This document shows, piece by piece, positions 15,538 to 25,107 of a stretch of DNA of 64,000 nt (the first letter of the stretch is position 1; each line of letters begins with the position of its first letter). Source of the DNA: Flavobacterium reichenbachii (GTDB lineage Bacteria > Bacteroidota > Bacteroidia > Flavobacteriales > Flavobacteriaceae); the NCBI RefSeq assembly GCF_002217435.1, contig NZ_MUHF01000007.1:302555-366554 (forward strand), in the 5' to 3' direction. A program made the position numbers and the translations under genes. A model generated the notes under the pieces. The model had not been told where the DNA came from and ran no database searches. It was given only the letters and a program-made list of their open reading frames with translations.

Positions 15538-17775
15538 TTAATAATTCAGATTTACTCCAAACCCAATTCCCATATCGCTGTCATAATGTGTTGTAATTCC
15601 AAAATTTCTGCCGGCAATATATTTTAAACCAGCCATATATTCTTTATCGGTATTCCACATTAAATTCATTCGTAAACGTCTTGACAGCGGAATATCTTTT
15701 CGTTCAAATTGCAGGCGCACATTTCCATCGGTGTAAACTTCAACTTGGGCTTTTATGAGCATTGGTAAAGTATATTCTAGACCAGCGCTAAAAACAGATC
15801 GATTGTCTTTGGTATTGCTTTGTCCAAAAATATTTTGTTCCTGTTCGTCCATTCCCATTTTTCGGTATCGCCAGTCGAAACCAATAAAAGGCATCAGCCA
15901 TTGATTTTTGCCAATGTATCGTCCAATATGCGTTTCGGTTTCATAACCATGTTTTTCATTATAACCCAATCTCCATTCAGTTCCAATGCTCCATCTTGTG
16001 TTGCTGTACATTGCTTCACCGTCATTACCGTTGCTCGCAAAATCATTTTCGGCCATAAAATGAAACATACGATCATCCATTTTTAACATTTTATAAGCCA
16101 TTTCCGGATGATGAATTAACGGATTTGGAGCTGAATTTTCGTAACTGAAAATACGTCCCATTCCCGCCATCATATGATATAAAATATGACAGTGAAAAAA
16201 CCAGTCGCCGTCTGCATTCGCCTGAAATTCTATAGTATCCGTCTCCATCGGCATAATATCAATTACATTTTTCAATGGTGAATAATCTCCGTGTTCGTTT
16301 AGAATTCTAAAATCATGTCCGTGTAAATGCATTGGATGGCGCATCATCGAACCGTTGTATAAAACAATTCGAATGTTTTCGCCTTTTTTTATTAAAATCT
16401 TATCAGTTTCAGAAACTACTTTGTTGTCCAAACTCCAAACATAACGATTCATATTTCCTGATAACTCAAATCGAAGTTCTTTTACTGGTGCCTCTTTTGG
16501 AAGATTGGTTTTAAACGGAGACTTTAACATTCCGTAATTCAGAGTCACAATTTCTGCTGTTTCAGTACTGTCACTTTCCATTTTCATTTCTTCCATAGTA
16601 TGGTTAGAATGATCCATTGGTTTTAAATTTTCATCTTCGCCAGAAATTTCAGGATACATTACAGCATTCATGTCCATTTTATTCAAAGACATCTTCATGC
16701 CCATATCGTTCATTTCGCCGTTCATTTTCATCATGTCGTTCATCATTTTCATGCCTTCAAAATATTTTAGTTTTGAAAGATGAGCGACAGGTTGTTTTTC
16801 GCCATTTCCTAAAAATAAAGATGCAGATCCGGTTCTGTCTTCGGCTGTTGCCAAAAAAGCAAAAGATTTGTTGTTTTCCGGAATTGTAACCACAACATCA
16901 TAAGTTTCAGAAACCGCAATAATCAGACGATCTACTTCTACAGGTTCGACATCATTACCATCGCTGGCTACAATAGTTATTTTGCCACCGCCATAAGTCA
17001 GCCAGAAATAACTTGAAGCGCCTCCGTTTGCAATTCGCAATCGAACTTTTGAACCAGGCTTAAATTCTGAAAACTGTTGTTCGTTTTTACCATTAATCAG
17101 GAATTTTTCATAATAAACATCACTTACGTCCATAGCATTCATTCGCTTCCATTCATTCTTTACTTTGGTCGAAAAATGTTTTTGCTTTAGTGCTTCAGAA
17201 TAGCTTTGCGTTGTACCTTTTTTTATGGCAAACCAATCATTGGCATTGTGCAGCATTCGCTGAATATTCTCTGGTTTCAAATCCGACCATTCACTTAAAA
17301 TAACCGGAATTGTTGGCAAATCATCAATGCCTTTTCTGATAGCCGCATCGTCTTTTTTCTTATTGATAATAAAAAGTCCGTATAAACCAATTTGTTCCTG
17401 CAGACCAGAATGGCTGTGGTACCAATACGTTCCGTTTTGAATAATCGGAAATGAATATTTGTGTGTAGTTCCGGGTTCAATCGGCATTTGGGTTAAATAA
17501 GGAACTCCGTCTTCTTTATTAGGCAGAAACAATCCGTGCCAGTGCATCGAAGTGCTTTCTTTTTTCAATTCGTTATGTACGTAGATTTCTGCAATGTCAC
17601 CTTCTGTAAAAGTTAAAGTTGGCATCGGTATTTGGCCATTAACCGAAATTGCTCGTTTTTCTTTGCCCGAAAAATTGACAATCGTATCACGAACATACAA
17701 ATCGTAACGAACTGTTTTTTGAGCTTTTAGCTGTAAAGCAATTAAAAAGAAAAGGATAATGTATTTGATTTTCAT
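15538..17775 (-). CDS. Multicopper oxidase fused to a CopB-like outer-membrane domain
   Basis: The protein has 745 residues with a signal peptide (about 1-18). Residues 25-543 form a CopA-type multicopper oxidase with all copper-ligand clusters visible: HWHG, WYHSHSG, HPMHLHGHDF and HCHILYH. A Met- and His-rich insert (NDMMKMNGEMNDMGMKM and following) precedes the last cupredoxin domain. After the oxidase, about 200 residues resemble CopB: a long run of amphipathic strands ending in an aromatic C-terminus, as in outer-membrane barrels. The usual pcoA-pcoB pair therefore appears as one polypeptide. It is 5 bp downstream of the copper ATPase gene. Likely role: oxidation and sequestration of Cu(I) outside the cytoplasm. 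Confidence 0.88.
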   Translation of the reverse strand: MKIKYIILFFLIALQLKAQKTVRYDLYVRDTIVNFSGKEKRAISVNGQIPMPTLTFTEGDIAEIYVHNELKKESTSMHWHGLFLPNKEDGVPYLTQMPIEPGTTHKYSFPIIQNGTYWYHSHSGLQEQIGLYGLFIINKKKDDAAIRKGIDDLPTIPVILSEWSDLKPENIQRMLHNANDWFAIKKGTTQSYSEALKQKHFSTKVKNEWKRMNAMDVSDVYYEKFLINGKNEQQFSEFKPGSKVRLRIANGGASSYFWLTYGGGKITIVASDGNDVEPVEVDRLIIAVSETYDVVVTIPENNKSFAFLATAEDRTGSASLFLGNGEKQPVAHLSKLKYFEGMKMMNDMMKMNGEMNDMGMKMSLNKMDMNAVMYPEISGEDENLKPMDHSNHTMEEMKMESDSTETAEIVTLNYGMLKSPFKTNLPKEAPVKELRFELSGNMNRYVWSLDNKVVSETDKILIKKGENIRIVLYNGSMMRHPMHLHGHDFRILNEHGDYSPLKNVIDIMPMETDTIEFQANADGDWFFHCHILYHMMAGMGRIFSYENSAPNPLIHHPEMAYKMLKMDDRMFHFMAENDFASNGNDGEAMYSNTRWSIGTEWRLGYNEKHGYETETHIGRYIGKNQWLMPFIGFDWRYRKMGMDEQEQNIFGQSNTKDNRSVFSAGLEYTLPMLIKAQVEVYTDGNVRLQFERKDIPLSRRLRMNLMWNTDKEYMAGLKYIAGRNFGITTHYDSDMGIGFGVNLNY

Positions 17776-17780
17776 AATGA

Positions 17781-20315
17781 TTACAGTTTTAAATTTCTCA
17801 GTCGAAGCGCGTTTATAATTACAGAAACCGAACTCAGACTCATTGCAGCAGCGGCGAGCATTGGCGAAAGCAAAATTCCAAAAATCGGAAATAAAATTCC
17901 TGCTGCAATAGGAACCCCTAAAGTATTATAAATAAAAGCAAAAAATAAGTTTTGTTTGATGTTAGACATTACGGCATGACTCAGTTTTTTTGCTTTTACG
18001 ATTCCGTTCAAATCACCTTTAACCAAAGTTATACCAGCACTTTCGATCGCAGCATCTGTTCCGGTTCCCATCGCAATTCCAATATTGGACTGGGCCAAAG
18101 CAGGTGCATCGTTGATTCCGTCACCAGCCATCGCAACAATTTTTCCTTCGGCTTGCAAACGTTCAATCTCTTTTAATTTATCTTCGGGAAGACAATCTGC
18201 CTTAAAAGAACTTAGATGCAAAAGGTCTGCGACTGCTTTTGCCGTATTGTTGTTATCACCAGTCAGCATGATAACCTCAATTCCCTGATCAATTAATTCT
18301 TGTATGGCTTTTGCACTGTTTTCTTTTATGGCATCAGTAATAGCGACGTAACCTAAAATCGTTTCATCAATAGAAATATAAGAAATTGTTTTTCCTGAAT
18401 TTTGCTCAGCAATAACTTGACTTTCGAGATTTTCAGAAATAAAAACACCTATTTCGGTCATTAATTTTTTATTTCCCAACGCAATTTTTTTATTTTCAAT
18501 AGTACCTAAAACACCTTTTCCGGCAATTGTTTCAAAACCCTGAACTTCTTTGAATGCAGTATTTTTTGCTTTCGCGAAATTGACTACTGCCTGCGCCAAA
18601 GGATGTTCGCTGTGACGATTTAAAGAAACAATGTTTTGAAGCAGAAAATCTTCATCATTGTTAATCGAGTAGATTTTTTCTACAGATGGTTTTCCTTCTG
18701 TAATAGTTCCTGTTTTATCGGTTATTAAAACATCAATTTTATTCATGTTTTCCAGTGCTTCGGCATTTTTTATCAAGATTCCATGCTGTGCGCCTTTTCC
18801 AACTCCAACCATTACAGACATTGGCGTGGCGAGCCCAAGCGCGCACGGACAAGCAATAATTAAAACTGCAATCGCATTAATTAATCCGTAGATATAAGAA
18901 GGTTCAGGACCAAATTTTGCCCAAATAAAAAAAGTTGCTATTGAAATAAAAACCACTGTAGGAACAAAATATTTAGCAGCACGATCGGCCAATTTCTGAA
19001 TCGGAGCGCGAGATCTTCCGGCATCATTTACCATTTGAATAATTTGTGACAGCATCGTTTCAGAACCTACTTTTTCTGCTATCATAACAAACGATTTTGT
19101 GCCGTTTATAGTTCCGGAAATAACAGAATCTCCAGTTTTTTTATCTGCAGGAATTGGTTCTCCGGTAATCATAGATTCATCAATACTGCTTTCTCCGGAT
19201 GTTATTTTTCCGTCGACCGGAATTTTTTCTCCGGGTTTAACACGTATCAAATCTCCCTTTTTAATGTTATGAATAGAAATTACGATATCATTTCCGTTTT
19301 CGACCAATGTCGCTTCGGTCGGTGCTAACTTCAATAATTCTTTTATGGCACCGTTGGTTTGTCCGTGCGCTTTGGCTTCCAGTAATTGTCCCAGTAAAAC
19401 TAAAGTTATAATTACGGTTGAAGCTTCAAAATAAAGATGAATGGTTCCGTGATGCGATTTGAATTCAGCCGGAAAAATATCGGGAAAAAACAAGCCGGCA
19501 ATACTAAATAAGAAAGCAACGCTTGTTCCGATTCCGATCAAGGTAAACATATTGAGATTCCATGTAACAATCGATTTCCAGGCACGAACGAAAAATATCC
19601 ATCCTGCGTAAAATAAAACCGGAAGCGAGAATAAAAATTGAACCCAATTCCACTTTTCAAGAGACATGATATTATAAAGCGGGTTATTAGGAACCATTTC
19701 TGACATTGAAATAATAAATATGGGAAGTGTAAACAAGATCGCAATTTTCATTTTTCTCCATAAATCAGAATAGGATTTGTTTTCTTCATTTTCAGAAGCC
19801 TGTATCGGAACTAAATCCATTCCGCAAACTGGGCAGTCTCCTGATTCATTTGAAATGATTTCAGGATGCATCGGGCAAGTAAATTGTGCTGCAGTTATCG
19901 CGATTTGCGGCACTAAATCCATTCCGCAAACTGGGCAGTCTCCGGGTTTATTATACGTTTTGTCGCCTTCGCAATGCATTGGACAGTAATAAATTCCATT
20001 TGCACTGTGCTGGTAGACTTTTTTATCTTCTTTTTTATGATGATCGTGATTTTCCTTTTTGTCTCCAGAACAACAAGATTTAACTGCTGTTTCAGAATGA
20101 TTTTTAGGAGAATCCATTTCGATAGTATAATTTCCTGCTGCAGTTAAAACTTCCTGAAATTTTTCTGTTGGCACATGTTTATCCATCACAATTTTGGCAA
20201 TTGGCGGATCCAGAGTTACTTCTGCCTGAATTCTTTCAATTTCATTCAAAGTTTTTTCTACTTTGCTTCGGCATCCGTTACACGACATTCCTGAAATTAT
20301 ATATTGATGAGTCAT
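17781..20315 (-). CDS. copA: Copper-translocating P1B-type ATPase
   Basis: From the Met at 20315 the protein is 844 residues; the ATG at 20345 would place 10 extra residues before the first domain. Order: an HMA domain with C12-N-G-C15; a His-rich linker; two heavy-metal-binding modules, each CPM-H followed by [12 protein letters not shown]; eight membrane helices with the C489-P-C491 ion-binding motif; then D533-KTGT phosphorylation site and the [12 protein letters not shown] hinge. CPC and these modules indicate Cu(I) export. It is transcribed with the fused oxidase gene 5 bp downstream. Regulation by the HMA-AraC protein upstream is likely, though a 487-bp repeat-filled gap separates them. 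Confidence 0.95.
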   Translation of the reverse strand: MTHQYIISGMSCNGCRSKVEKTLNEIERIQAEVTLDPPIAKIVMDKHVPTEKFQEVLTAAGNYTIEMDSPKNHSETAVKSCCSGDKKENHDHHKKEDKKVYQHSANGIYYCPMHCEGDKTYNKPGDCPVCGMDLVPQIAITAAQFTCPMHPEIISNESGDCPVCGMDLVPIQASENEENKSYSDLWRKMKIAILFTLPIFIISMSEMVPNNPLYNIMSLEKWNWVQFLFSLPVLFYAGWIFFVRAWKSIVTWNLNMFTLIGIGTSVAFLFSIAGLFFPDIFPAEFKSHHGTIHLYFEASTVIITLVLLGQLLEAKAHGQTNGAIKELLKLAPTEATLVENGNDIVISIHNIKKGDLIRVKPGEKIPVDGKITSGESSIDESMITGEPIPADKKTGDSVISGTINGTKSFVMIAEKVGSETMLSQIIQMVNDAGRSRAPIQKLADRAAKYFVPTVVFISIATFFIWAKFGPEPSYIYGLINAIAVLIIACPCALGLATPMSVMVGVGKGAQHGILIKNAEALENMNKIDVLITDKTGTITEGKPSVEKIYSINNDEDFLLQNIVSLNRHSEHPLAQAVVNFAKAKNTAFKEVQGFETIAGKGVLGTIENKKIALGNKKLMTEIGVFISENLESQVIAEQNSGKTISYISIDETILGYVAITDAIKENSAKAIQELIDQGIEVIMLTGDNNNTAKAVADLLHLSSFKADCLPEDKLKEIERLQAEGKIVAMAGDGINDAPALAQSNIGIAMGTGTDAAIESAGITLVKGDLNGIVKAKKLSHAVMSNIKQNLFFAFIYNTLGVPIAAGILFPIFGILLSPMLAAAAMSLSSVSVIINALRLRNLKL

Positions 20316-20502
20316 TGTTTTTGTTTTTAGTGTATTACAATGCAAATTTCCGAAGTAAGGATGGTTTCGGTTTGTAGAATTATGAGAATGATTTGTAATA
20401 TTTACTAATTTTTTTTAACCGCAAAGAGCGCAAAGTTTTTGTTCAGTCGAGATCTTTAAAAGTTTGTAAAGCTTTTTGTGAATAATTCTGCGAACTATAT
20501 TT

Positions 20503-20634
20503 AAACATAGCCCAAGGTTTCAACCTTGGGGGCGTATTGTGATAAATCCTTGGCGAATTAATTTCAATTTTTTTCGGATCAATTGTTGCGTTCTAATCTT
20601 TGCGTTCCAATGGTTGAAACCATTGGCTATGTTT
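20503..20634. repeat. 132-bp MITE-like element with twin internal palindromes
   Basis: Perfect 10-bp terminal inverted repeats AAACATAGCC and GGCTATGTTT. Just inside each end is a perfect hairpin: CCCAAGGTTTCAACCTTGGG (20511-20530) and CCAATGGTTGAAACCATTGG (20607-20626). Confidence 0.85.
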
Positions 20635-20668
20635 TATTCTGTTTGTGAATTTTGTTCGTAAAAAAGTT

Positions 20669-20734
20669 AGCCACAGATTAAAAAGGTTAACACAGATTAT
20701 AAAAATCCTTATTAATCCTTTATCATCTGTGGCT
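20669..20734. repeat. 66-bp inverted-repeat element
   Basis: Perfect 10-bp ends AGCCACAGAT / ATCTGTGGCT, with further imperfect inverted matches inside (aaaaagg / cctttat; a repeated acagattA word). Confidence 0.75.
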
Positions 20735-20802
20735 GGAAAACTTTGCTTCCGATAGCTATCGGGATTGCGTAAATCTTTGTGCCTTTACGGTTTTAAAAAA
20801 AA

Positions 20803-21363
20803 CTACAAATTCTCGAGCTGAATACGTTTTTTATCTTTAGATTGTTTGAACGAAGTAGGAGTAAAACCGGTAATTTTTTTAAATTGATTACTTAAATGAG
20901 CGACATTGCTGTAGTTTAAAATATCAGCAATTTCGCTTAACGAAAACTCATTATAAACCAATAATTCCTTTACTTTTTCGATTTTCTGGCTGATAAAATA
21001 TTTTTCGATTGTAGTATTTTCAACTTCAGAAAATAAATTACTCAACGCATTATAATCCTGATTGAGATCTTCTGCCAGATAATCGGATAAATTGATTTTG
21101 AGATCATTGTTTTTGTGATGAACCAAATCGATAATCAAAGTTTTTATTCTCTCGACAGTTTTACTTTTTTTATCATCAATTAAATCAAAACCCAAAAACT
21201 GAAGGTTTTTAAGCAATGCTTCTTTTTGATTTTCTGTTATCTTTTCCTGTAGTTCGACTTCTCCCAATTCTACAGTAATAGTCTGAAGTCCGAGTTTTTC
21301 CAACTCAGACTTCACTACCATTTTGCATCGGCCGCACACCATATTTTTGATGTAAAGCTTCAT
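20803..21363 (-). CDS. HMA-AraC fusion transcriptional regulator
   Basis: The protein has 186 residues. The N-terminal 65 residues have an HMA ferredoxin-like fold with the metal motif M-V-C-G-R-C (CxxC at residues 10-13). The C-terminal part (about 100-180) is an AraC helix-turn-helix pair: SLSEIADILNYSNVAHLSNQFKKITGFTPTSFK. It begins 2 bp after the DUF3347 gene and precedes copA. The structure implies that copper binding to the CxxC site controls DNA binding directly, rather than through CueR or CopY-type sensors. Direct copper sensing is an inference from the domains and the neighbours. Confidence 0.88.
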   Translation of the reverse strand: MKLYIKNMVCGRCKMVVKSELEKLGLQTITVELGEVELQEKITENQKEALLKNLQFLGFDLIDDKKSKTVERIKTLIIDLVHHKNNDLKINLSDYLAEDLNQDYNALSNLFSEVENTTIEKYFISQKIEKVKELLVYNEFSLSEIADILNYSNVAHLSNQFKKITGFTPTSFKQSKDKKRIQLENL

Positions 21364-21365
21364 AA

Positions 21366-21896
21366 TTATTTGATCGTTTCTACAACATTACCGCAAGTAA
21401 GCATAGAAGAACCGTAATATGGGTTTTTAACTGCTTTTTCTTTGCTTAACCAATCAGCATCTGCCATTGGGCAATATTGTTTGTAAATTGGCTGGTCTGG
21501 ATTTGAAACTTTTATAAGATCGTAAGTGCTTTTAGATAATGATTTAAAAGTTTCGCGTTGTTTTTTAAGATCTGTTGTCGATGAAATGTTTTTTGCATCG
21601 GCAGTCAGCTTTTTTACTACTTTCATCCAAACAGTATGCTCGTTACTTTTTAACTTGTCCATTTTAACCGCTGTAATTGCAATCAGTAAATCTTTGGCTT
21701 TTGCCGAAGTTAATTTGCTGTCACTTTTTATAAGTGCATCTTTTACTGTAAAATAGGCGTCGTAAACGGTTTGCAGCTGACTTGCATCTACGATTTCATT
21801 TATTCCAGATTCTGATTTTACTGTGTTCGCCTGAATAGTATTTGCAGTAAATAATAATGTAATTACTGTTGCCAGAGCTATAATTGATTTTTTCAT
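21366..21896 (-). CDS. DUF3347 domain-containing exported protein
   Basis: This 176-residue protein has a signal peptide (about 1-23, ending IQAN). The body is alpha-helical, and the end carries the conserved DUF3347 block YCPMADADW, NPYYGSSMLTCG. The two Cys and the Met of this block are possible copper ligands. DUF3347 is common in copper and CusB-linked loci of Bacteroidota. It is followed after 2 bp by the HMA-AraC gene and so shares its transcript. Confidence 0.88.
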   Translation of the reverse strand: MKKSIIALATVITLLFTANTIQANTVKSESGINEIVDASQLQTVYDAYFTVKDALIKSDSKLTSAKAKDLLIAITAVKMDKLKSNEHTVWMKVVKKLTADAKNISSTTDLKKQRETFKSLSKSTYDLIKVSNPDQPIYKQYCPMADADWLSKEKAVKNPYYGSSMLTCGNVVETIK

Positions 21897-21996
21897 TTTG
21901 AAGTTATTTTGATAAAGGTTTTATATTCCTTTTAGATTAAATTAAAAAGTTTTCGTTTAAAAAAAGACCCAATATGGGCTGTCAGAAATGCGGTAA

Positions 21997-22356
21997 TTAT
22001 ATTTTTGGCTTAAGCCAGATTGTAGTAAATCCAGAAGAAATGTTCGATTCACTATAATACGAAATAGTGTTTTTTAAAGAGAAATTGAATGCATCAGTTT
22101 GTAAATCAAAATTGTTTGAAGTTAAAATACTGCATTGCAATGTTGAAGTGCTGCAGCCAGAATGTCGGCATTTGCCATCACAATTGTGTTTGTCTTCTTT
22201 TGATTTTTTCTTTTCGCAGCATTTTTTAGAACAGCTGTTTTCTTGTTTTGCAGTGATTTCTTTGTTGTGTCCAGTAGTGCATGCATGATTATAACTCGGA
22301 ATCAAAACGAAACTAAGCGTGATAAAAAGCAGGATTATGTGGGTATTTTTCAACAA
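21997..22356 (-). CDS. Exported Cys/His-rich protein of the copper locus
   Basis: This 119-residue protein has an N-terminal hydrophobic signal (about 5-24). The middle section (about 26-75) has eight Cys with several His and Lys, including KKCCEKKK and CDGKCRHSGC, which suggests metal binding. The C-terminal third is unremarkable. It is the first of the minus-strand copper genes, 100 bp ahead of DUF3347. No named family is recognised; a periplasmic copper-buffer role is plausible by position and composition only. Confidence 0.65.
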   Translation of the reverse strand: MLKNTHIILLFITLSFVLIPSYNHACTTGHNKEITAKQENSCSKKCCEKKKSKEDKHNCDGKCRHSGCSTSTLQCSILTSNNFDLQTDAFNFSLKNTISYYSESNISSGFTTIWLKPKI

Positions 22357-22426
22357 CGAAATTGTTTTTAAGAATACAAATTTAACTAAAAAATCTTCGG
22401 AAATTCATTTTTTAAGATTTCGATAA

Positions 22427-23260
22427 CTATAGCTTTTTAAAATCTGTTGGTTTCATTTTTTTACGTTTTTTGAAATAATTCGACAAATGACTTTCATCGG
22501 TAAAACCAAATTCGTAGGCAATCTGTTTAATTGGAAGCTGATTATTATGAAATCTTTTTTCGATCAAAGTGATTCTTAAATTATTGATATAATGTCTATA
22601 ACTAATGCTGAAGGTTCTTTTGAAGTAAGCGCTAAAATAGGTTTGGGCAATATTAAAATGAGCAGCAATTACCTTGATCTGAACTAGTTTTGGCTGGTAG
22701 ATATTTTGATGAATATAAGACGTAATCTGCTCGTTGTCTATAGAATTTCCTTTTACAACGAGGTTCATGCCGCGCATTGTTTCTTTTATTAACCCAAAAA
22801 GAGATAGAATTTGATAAAATACAATTGGCGAATTAGAAACATCGGTTTTACAATTGTAAGCAGCAATATTATCAATAGTGTTTTTTAATATGGTTTTGCA
22901 GGGATCATCTAGTTTTAAAACGGTTTCTTTTAGTGTTTTGTCCCGCATAAAACTTTCTGGAGTGTGAACTAAAAATTCGTCGCAAGTAAGATTTTGTTTT
23001 GAATTAAAATAATTGTCGGTAAACTTTATATAGAAAAAACGGGTGCTTTTTTTAATGTCAAAATAATGCTCGTCATCTGGCGAAATTACAAATAGATCAC
23101 CTGATTTGTAAGGTAGTAAATTGTTGTTTAAATGATGAATGCCGCTTCCTTTTTTTATATAAATGATTTCGTAATACGTGTGCGTATGTGGTGCCAGATG
23201 GAATTTTTCCTCCTCAAATTCGTCAATTACAAGCGTTTTAAATTGATTTAATATTGTCAT
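22427..23260 (-). CDS. AraC family regulator with N-terminal cupin domain
   Basis: This 277-residue protein has an AraC-type cupin (about 15-100, with HTHTYYEIIYIKKGSGIHHLN) and a C-terminal AraC helix-turn-helix pair (about 185-275, VKVIAAHFNIAQTYFSAYFKRTF and IKQIAYEFGFTDESHLSNYFKKRKKMKPTDF in outline). It diverges from an MFS exporter gene across a 102-bp gap, so it very likely controls that gene. The effector is unknown. Confidence 0.92.
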   Translation of the reverse strand: MTILNQFKTLVIDEFEEEKFHLAPHTHTYYEIIYIKKGSGIHHLNNNLLPYKSGDLFVISPDDEHYFDIKKSTRFFYIKFTDNYFNSKQNLTCDEFLVHTPESFMRDKTLKETVLKLDDPCKTILKNTIDNIAAYNCKTDVSNSPIVFYQILSLFGLIKETMRGMNLVVKGNSIDNEQITSYIHQNIYQPKLVQIKVIAAHFNIAQTYFSAYFKRTFSISYRHYINNLRITLIEKRFHNNQLPIKQIAYEFGFTDESHLSNYFKKRKKMKPTDFKKL

Positions 23261-23318
23261 AACTTAAATGTACAAGTTTATGTCGCAAATATACAATTAA
23301 TTTTTTGCAGAGCCGACT

Positions 23319-23326
23319 TAAATTTG
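23319..23326 (+). promoter_or_regulatory. Candidate -7 box of the MFS exporter gene
   Basis: TAAATTTG lies 36 bp before the ATG. No TTG at a normal spacing is visible, which fits a promoter that needs an activator such as the divergent AraC protein. Confidence 0.45.
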
Positions 23327-23362
23327 CATCATAGAAAGTCTATTCCTTTCTTGTAAAATAAA

Positions 23363-24529
23363 ATGAAAAAAAGTCTTATTGCGCTCTCTTTAGGAGGTTT
23401 AACTATCGGAATTACCGAATTTGTTATGATGGGATTGCTTCCTGATATTGCTTCAGATATGAAAGTTACCATTCCGGTTGCGGGATATTTAATTTCAGCT
23501 TACGCACTTGGAGTTGTTATCGGAGCACCTTTATTAGTGATTATCGGGAGAAATTATGCTCCTAAAAAAATGCTTCTTATTTTAGCTTTGATGCTTACTG
23601 TTTTTAATGCACTTTCAATTATTGCGCCCAATTATAATTTTTTATTTGCTTCACGATTCTTTTCAGGATTGCCTCATGGTGCTTTTTTTGGAGTAGGAGC
23701 AGTAGTAGCAAGTCGTCTGGCCGACAAAGGAAAAGAGGCTCAGGCGATCGCAATAATGTTCTCCGGATTAACTTTGGCTAACTTAATTGGGGTGCCAATT
23801 GGAACTTATATAGGACATCATTTTATATGGCGTTATACTTTTATACTTATTGCTATAGTTGGCTTGCTTACTTTTTTGTTTATCTATTTATGGATGCCGG
23901 ATTTAGAGAAAAACCAAAATGTAAACATGAAAACACAATTGCAGTTTTTTAAGAAGGTAGATGCCTGGCTTATCATCGGAATCACGGCTGTTGGTTTCGG
24001 AGGACTGTTTGCATGGATCAGTTACATCGCACCTTTGCTTATAAATGTCTCCGGGTTTTCTCCAGAAGATGTATCGTATATCTTGATTCTTGCGGGTTTC
24101 GGAATGGTAGTAGGGAACTTTTTAGGAGGCAAACTAGCCGATAAATTTTCGCCCGCACCCACAACATTGGCTTTACTTTTTATAATGTCTGTTGACTTAA
24201 TATTGGTTTACTTTTTCTCGTTCAATCAATACGCTTCTTTATTTCTGACTTTTTTAACTGGTGCTATTTCTTTCTCTGTAATTGCACCCATACAAATGCT
24301 GATGATAAGAACTGCCAAAGACGCAGAGATGATTGCTTCTGCATCACTTCAGGGAAGTTTTAATATCGGAAACGCTTTAGGAGCTTTCCTTGGCGGATTA
24401 CCTTTAGCAGCAGGATATGATTTTTCATCGCCAAATCTTATTGGTGTAGGTATGTCTGTAATAGGAATGATTATAACTCTTGTTTTGATACGAAAACATA
24501 AAACTGATTTACAACTCCAGAGTATTTAA
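23363..24529 (+). CDS. MFS efflux transporter (AraJ/YdhP-like)
   Basis: The protein has 388 residues and twelve hydrophobic segments. The opening LSLGGLTIGITEFVMMGLLPDIA and the loop after helix 2-3 are typical of the DHA1 sugar-efflux and arabinose-efflux group (AraJ, YdhP, PbuE). These transporters export sugars, purines or drugs with proton antiport. The gene is single, divergent from an AraC regulator, and followed by a terminator. Substrate cannot be read from the sequence. Confidence 0.9.
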   Translation: MKKSLIALSLGGLTIGITEFVMMGLLPDIASDMKVTIPVAGYLISAYALGVVIGAPLLVIIGRNYAPKKMLLILALMLTVFNALSIIAPNYNFLFASRFFSGLPHGAFFGVGAVVASRLADKGKEAQAIAIMFSGLTLANLIGVPIGTYIGHHFIWRYTFILIAIVGLLTFLFIYLWMPDLEKNQNVNMKTQLQFFKKVDAWLIIGITAVGFGGLFAWISYIAPLLINVSGFSPEDVSYILILAGFGMVVGNFLGGKLADKFSPAPTTLALLFIMSVDLILVYFFSFNQYASLFLTFLTGAISFSVIAPIQMLMIRTAKDAEMIASASLQGSFNIGNALGAFLGGLPLAAGYDFSSPNLIGVGMSVIGMIITLVLIRKHKTDLQLQSI

Positions 24530-24548
24530 AAACATAAAACACTTTTTT

Positions 24549-24582
24549 GAAAGCCCTTAATTAATTTTAAGGGCTTTTTTTT
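24549..24582 (+). terminator. Intrinsic terminator of the MFS gene
   Basis: The stem AAGCCCTTAA / TTAAGGGCTT is followed by a run of T. Confidence 0.85.
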
Positions 24583-24737
24583 GTTGTTTATATTCTCAAA
24601 ACGGTTTCTTTTTGGCGTAAGTCAGAAAATACATTTTAAAAAACCAGTTGTTTTTCCGTAGTTTTTTGCTATTCCCTTTCCGTATTTTATTTTTTAAGTG
24701 TAAAAATAACACCTGTTAATTTGCTAATTTACGTTAG

Positions 24738-24749
24738 TGTAATCGATTG
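24738..24749. promoter_or_regulatory. Degenerate LacI-type operator
   Basis: The sequence TGTAATCGATTG shares the left half and centre of the perfect palindrome 186 bp downstream; the right half is imperfect. Confidence 0.45.
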
Positions 24750-24923
24750 TTTTTTTTGCAATAATCTAAACATATACGCGATTAATAAAAATATATTTAA
24801 TATTATTCTACCTATAAATTTATGTATATCATAGAAAAAATCGATATAATTTTTGATATATAATTTTTTTTATGAATTTTTTATGAATTTTTATTTTTCA
24901 TTTAAAAAAAATATCTATGTTTG

Positions 24924-24937
24924 TGTAATCGATTACA
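24924..24937. promoter_or_regulatory. LacI-family operator candidate upstream of susC
   Basis: TGTAATCGATTACA is a perfect 14-bp palindrome with central CG, fitting the LacI/GalR family pattern TGnAAnCGnTTnCA. It lies about 170 bp before the susC-like start. Confidence 0.6.
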
Positions 24938-25107
24938 ACATTTTATTTACAGCAAATTTTAATCATTATTTATGAATTAAAAGTTGGTTAAGAATTTCAG
25001 AATGACTCTTCAGAACCGATTCTGTTTTTTGATCAAGATGTAATCATTATATAAGCCACAAAAAACCACTAAAACAAAAAACTAATTAGTAACTTAAACA
25101 ATCAACC

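Larger units (their letters stand above)
20417..20792. repeat. Nested set of inverted-repeat elements
   Basis: The gene-free gap 20316-20802 is filled by nested palindromic units. Outer ends AACCGCAAAG (20417-20426) and CTTTACGGTT (20783-20792) are inverted with one mismatch. Inside are a 132-bp element with perfect 10-bp ends AAACATAGCC/GGCTATGTTT (20503-20634), a 66-bp element with ends AGCCACAGAT/ATCTGTGGCT (20669-20734), and the palindrome CCGATAGCTATCGG near 20750. No ORF is present. Confidence 0.85.
24583..25107. other. Long AT-rich leader of the SusCD operon
   Basis: This 525-bp non-coding region holds two LacI-type palindromes (24738-24749 and 24924-24937) with very AT-rich DNA between them. 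No ORF is supported. The transcription start could not be fixed. Confidence 0.5.

Noticed and set aside
15820..16889. Several plus-strand ORFs over the multicopper oxidase
   Set aside because: They are antisense to a gene with clear copper-ligand motifs and show no domain.
20748..20764. The CCGATAGCTATCGG palindrome as an operator of the copper genes
   Set aside because: The same palindrome forms the hairpin of the unrelated repeat at 7135-7226, so it is more likely part of a repeat family.
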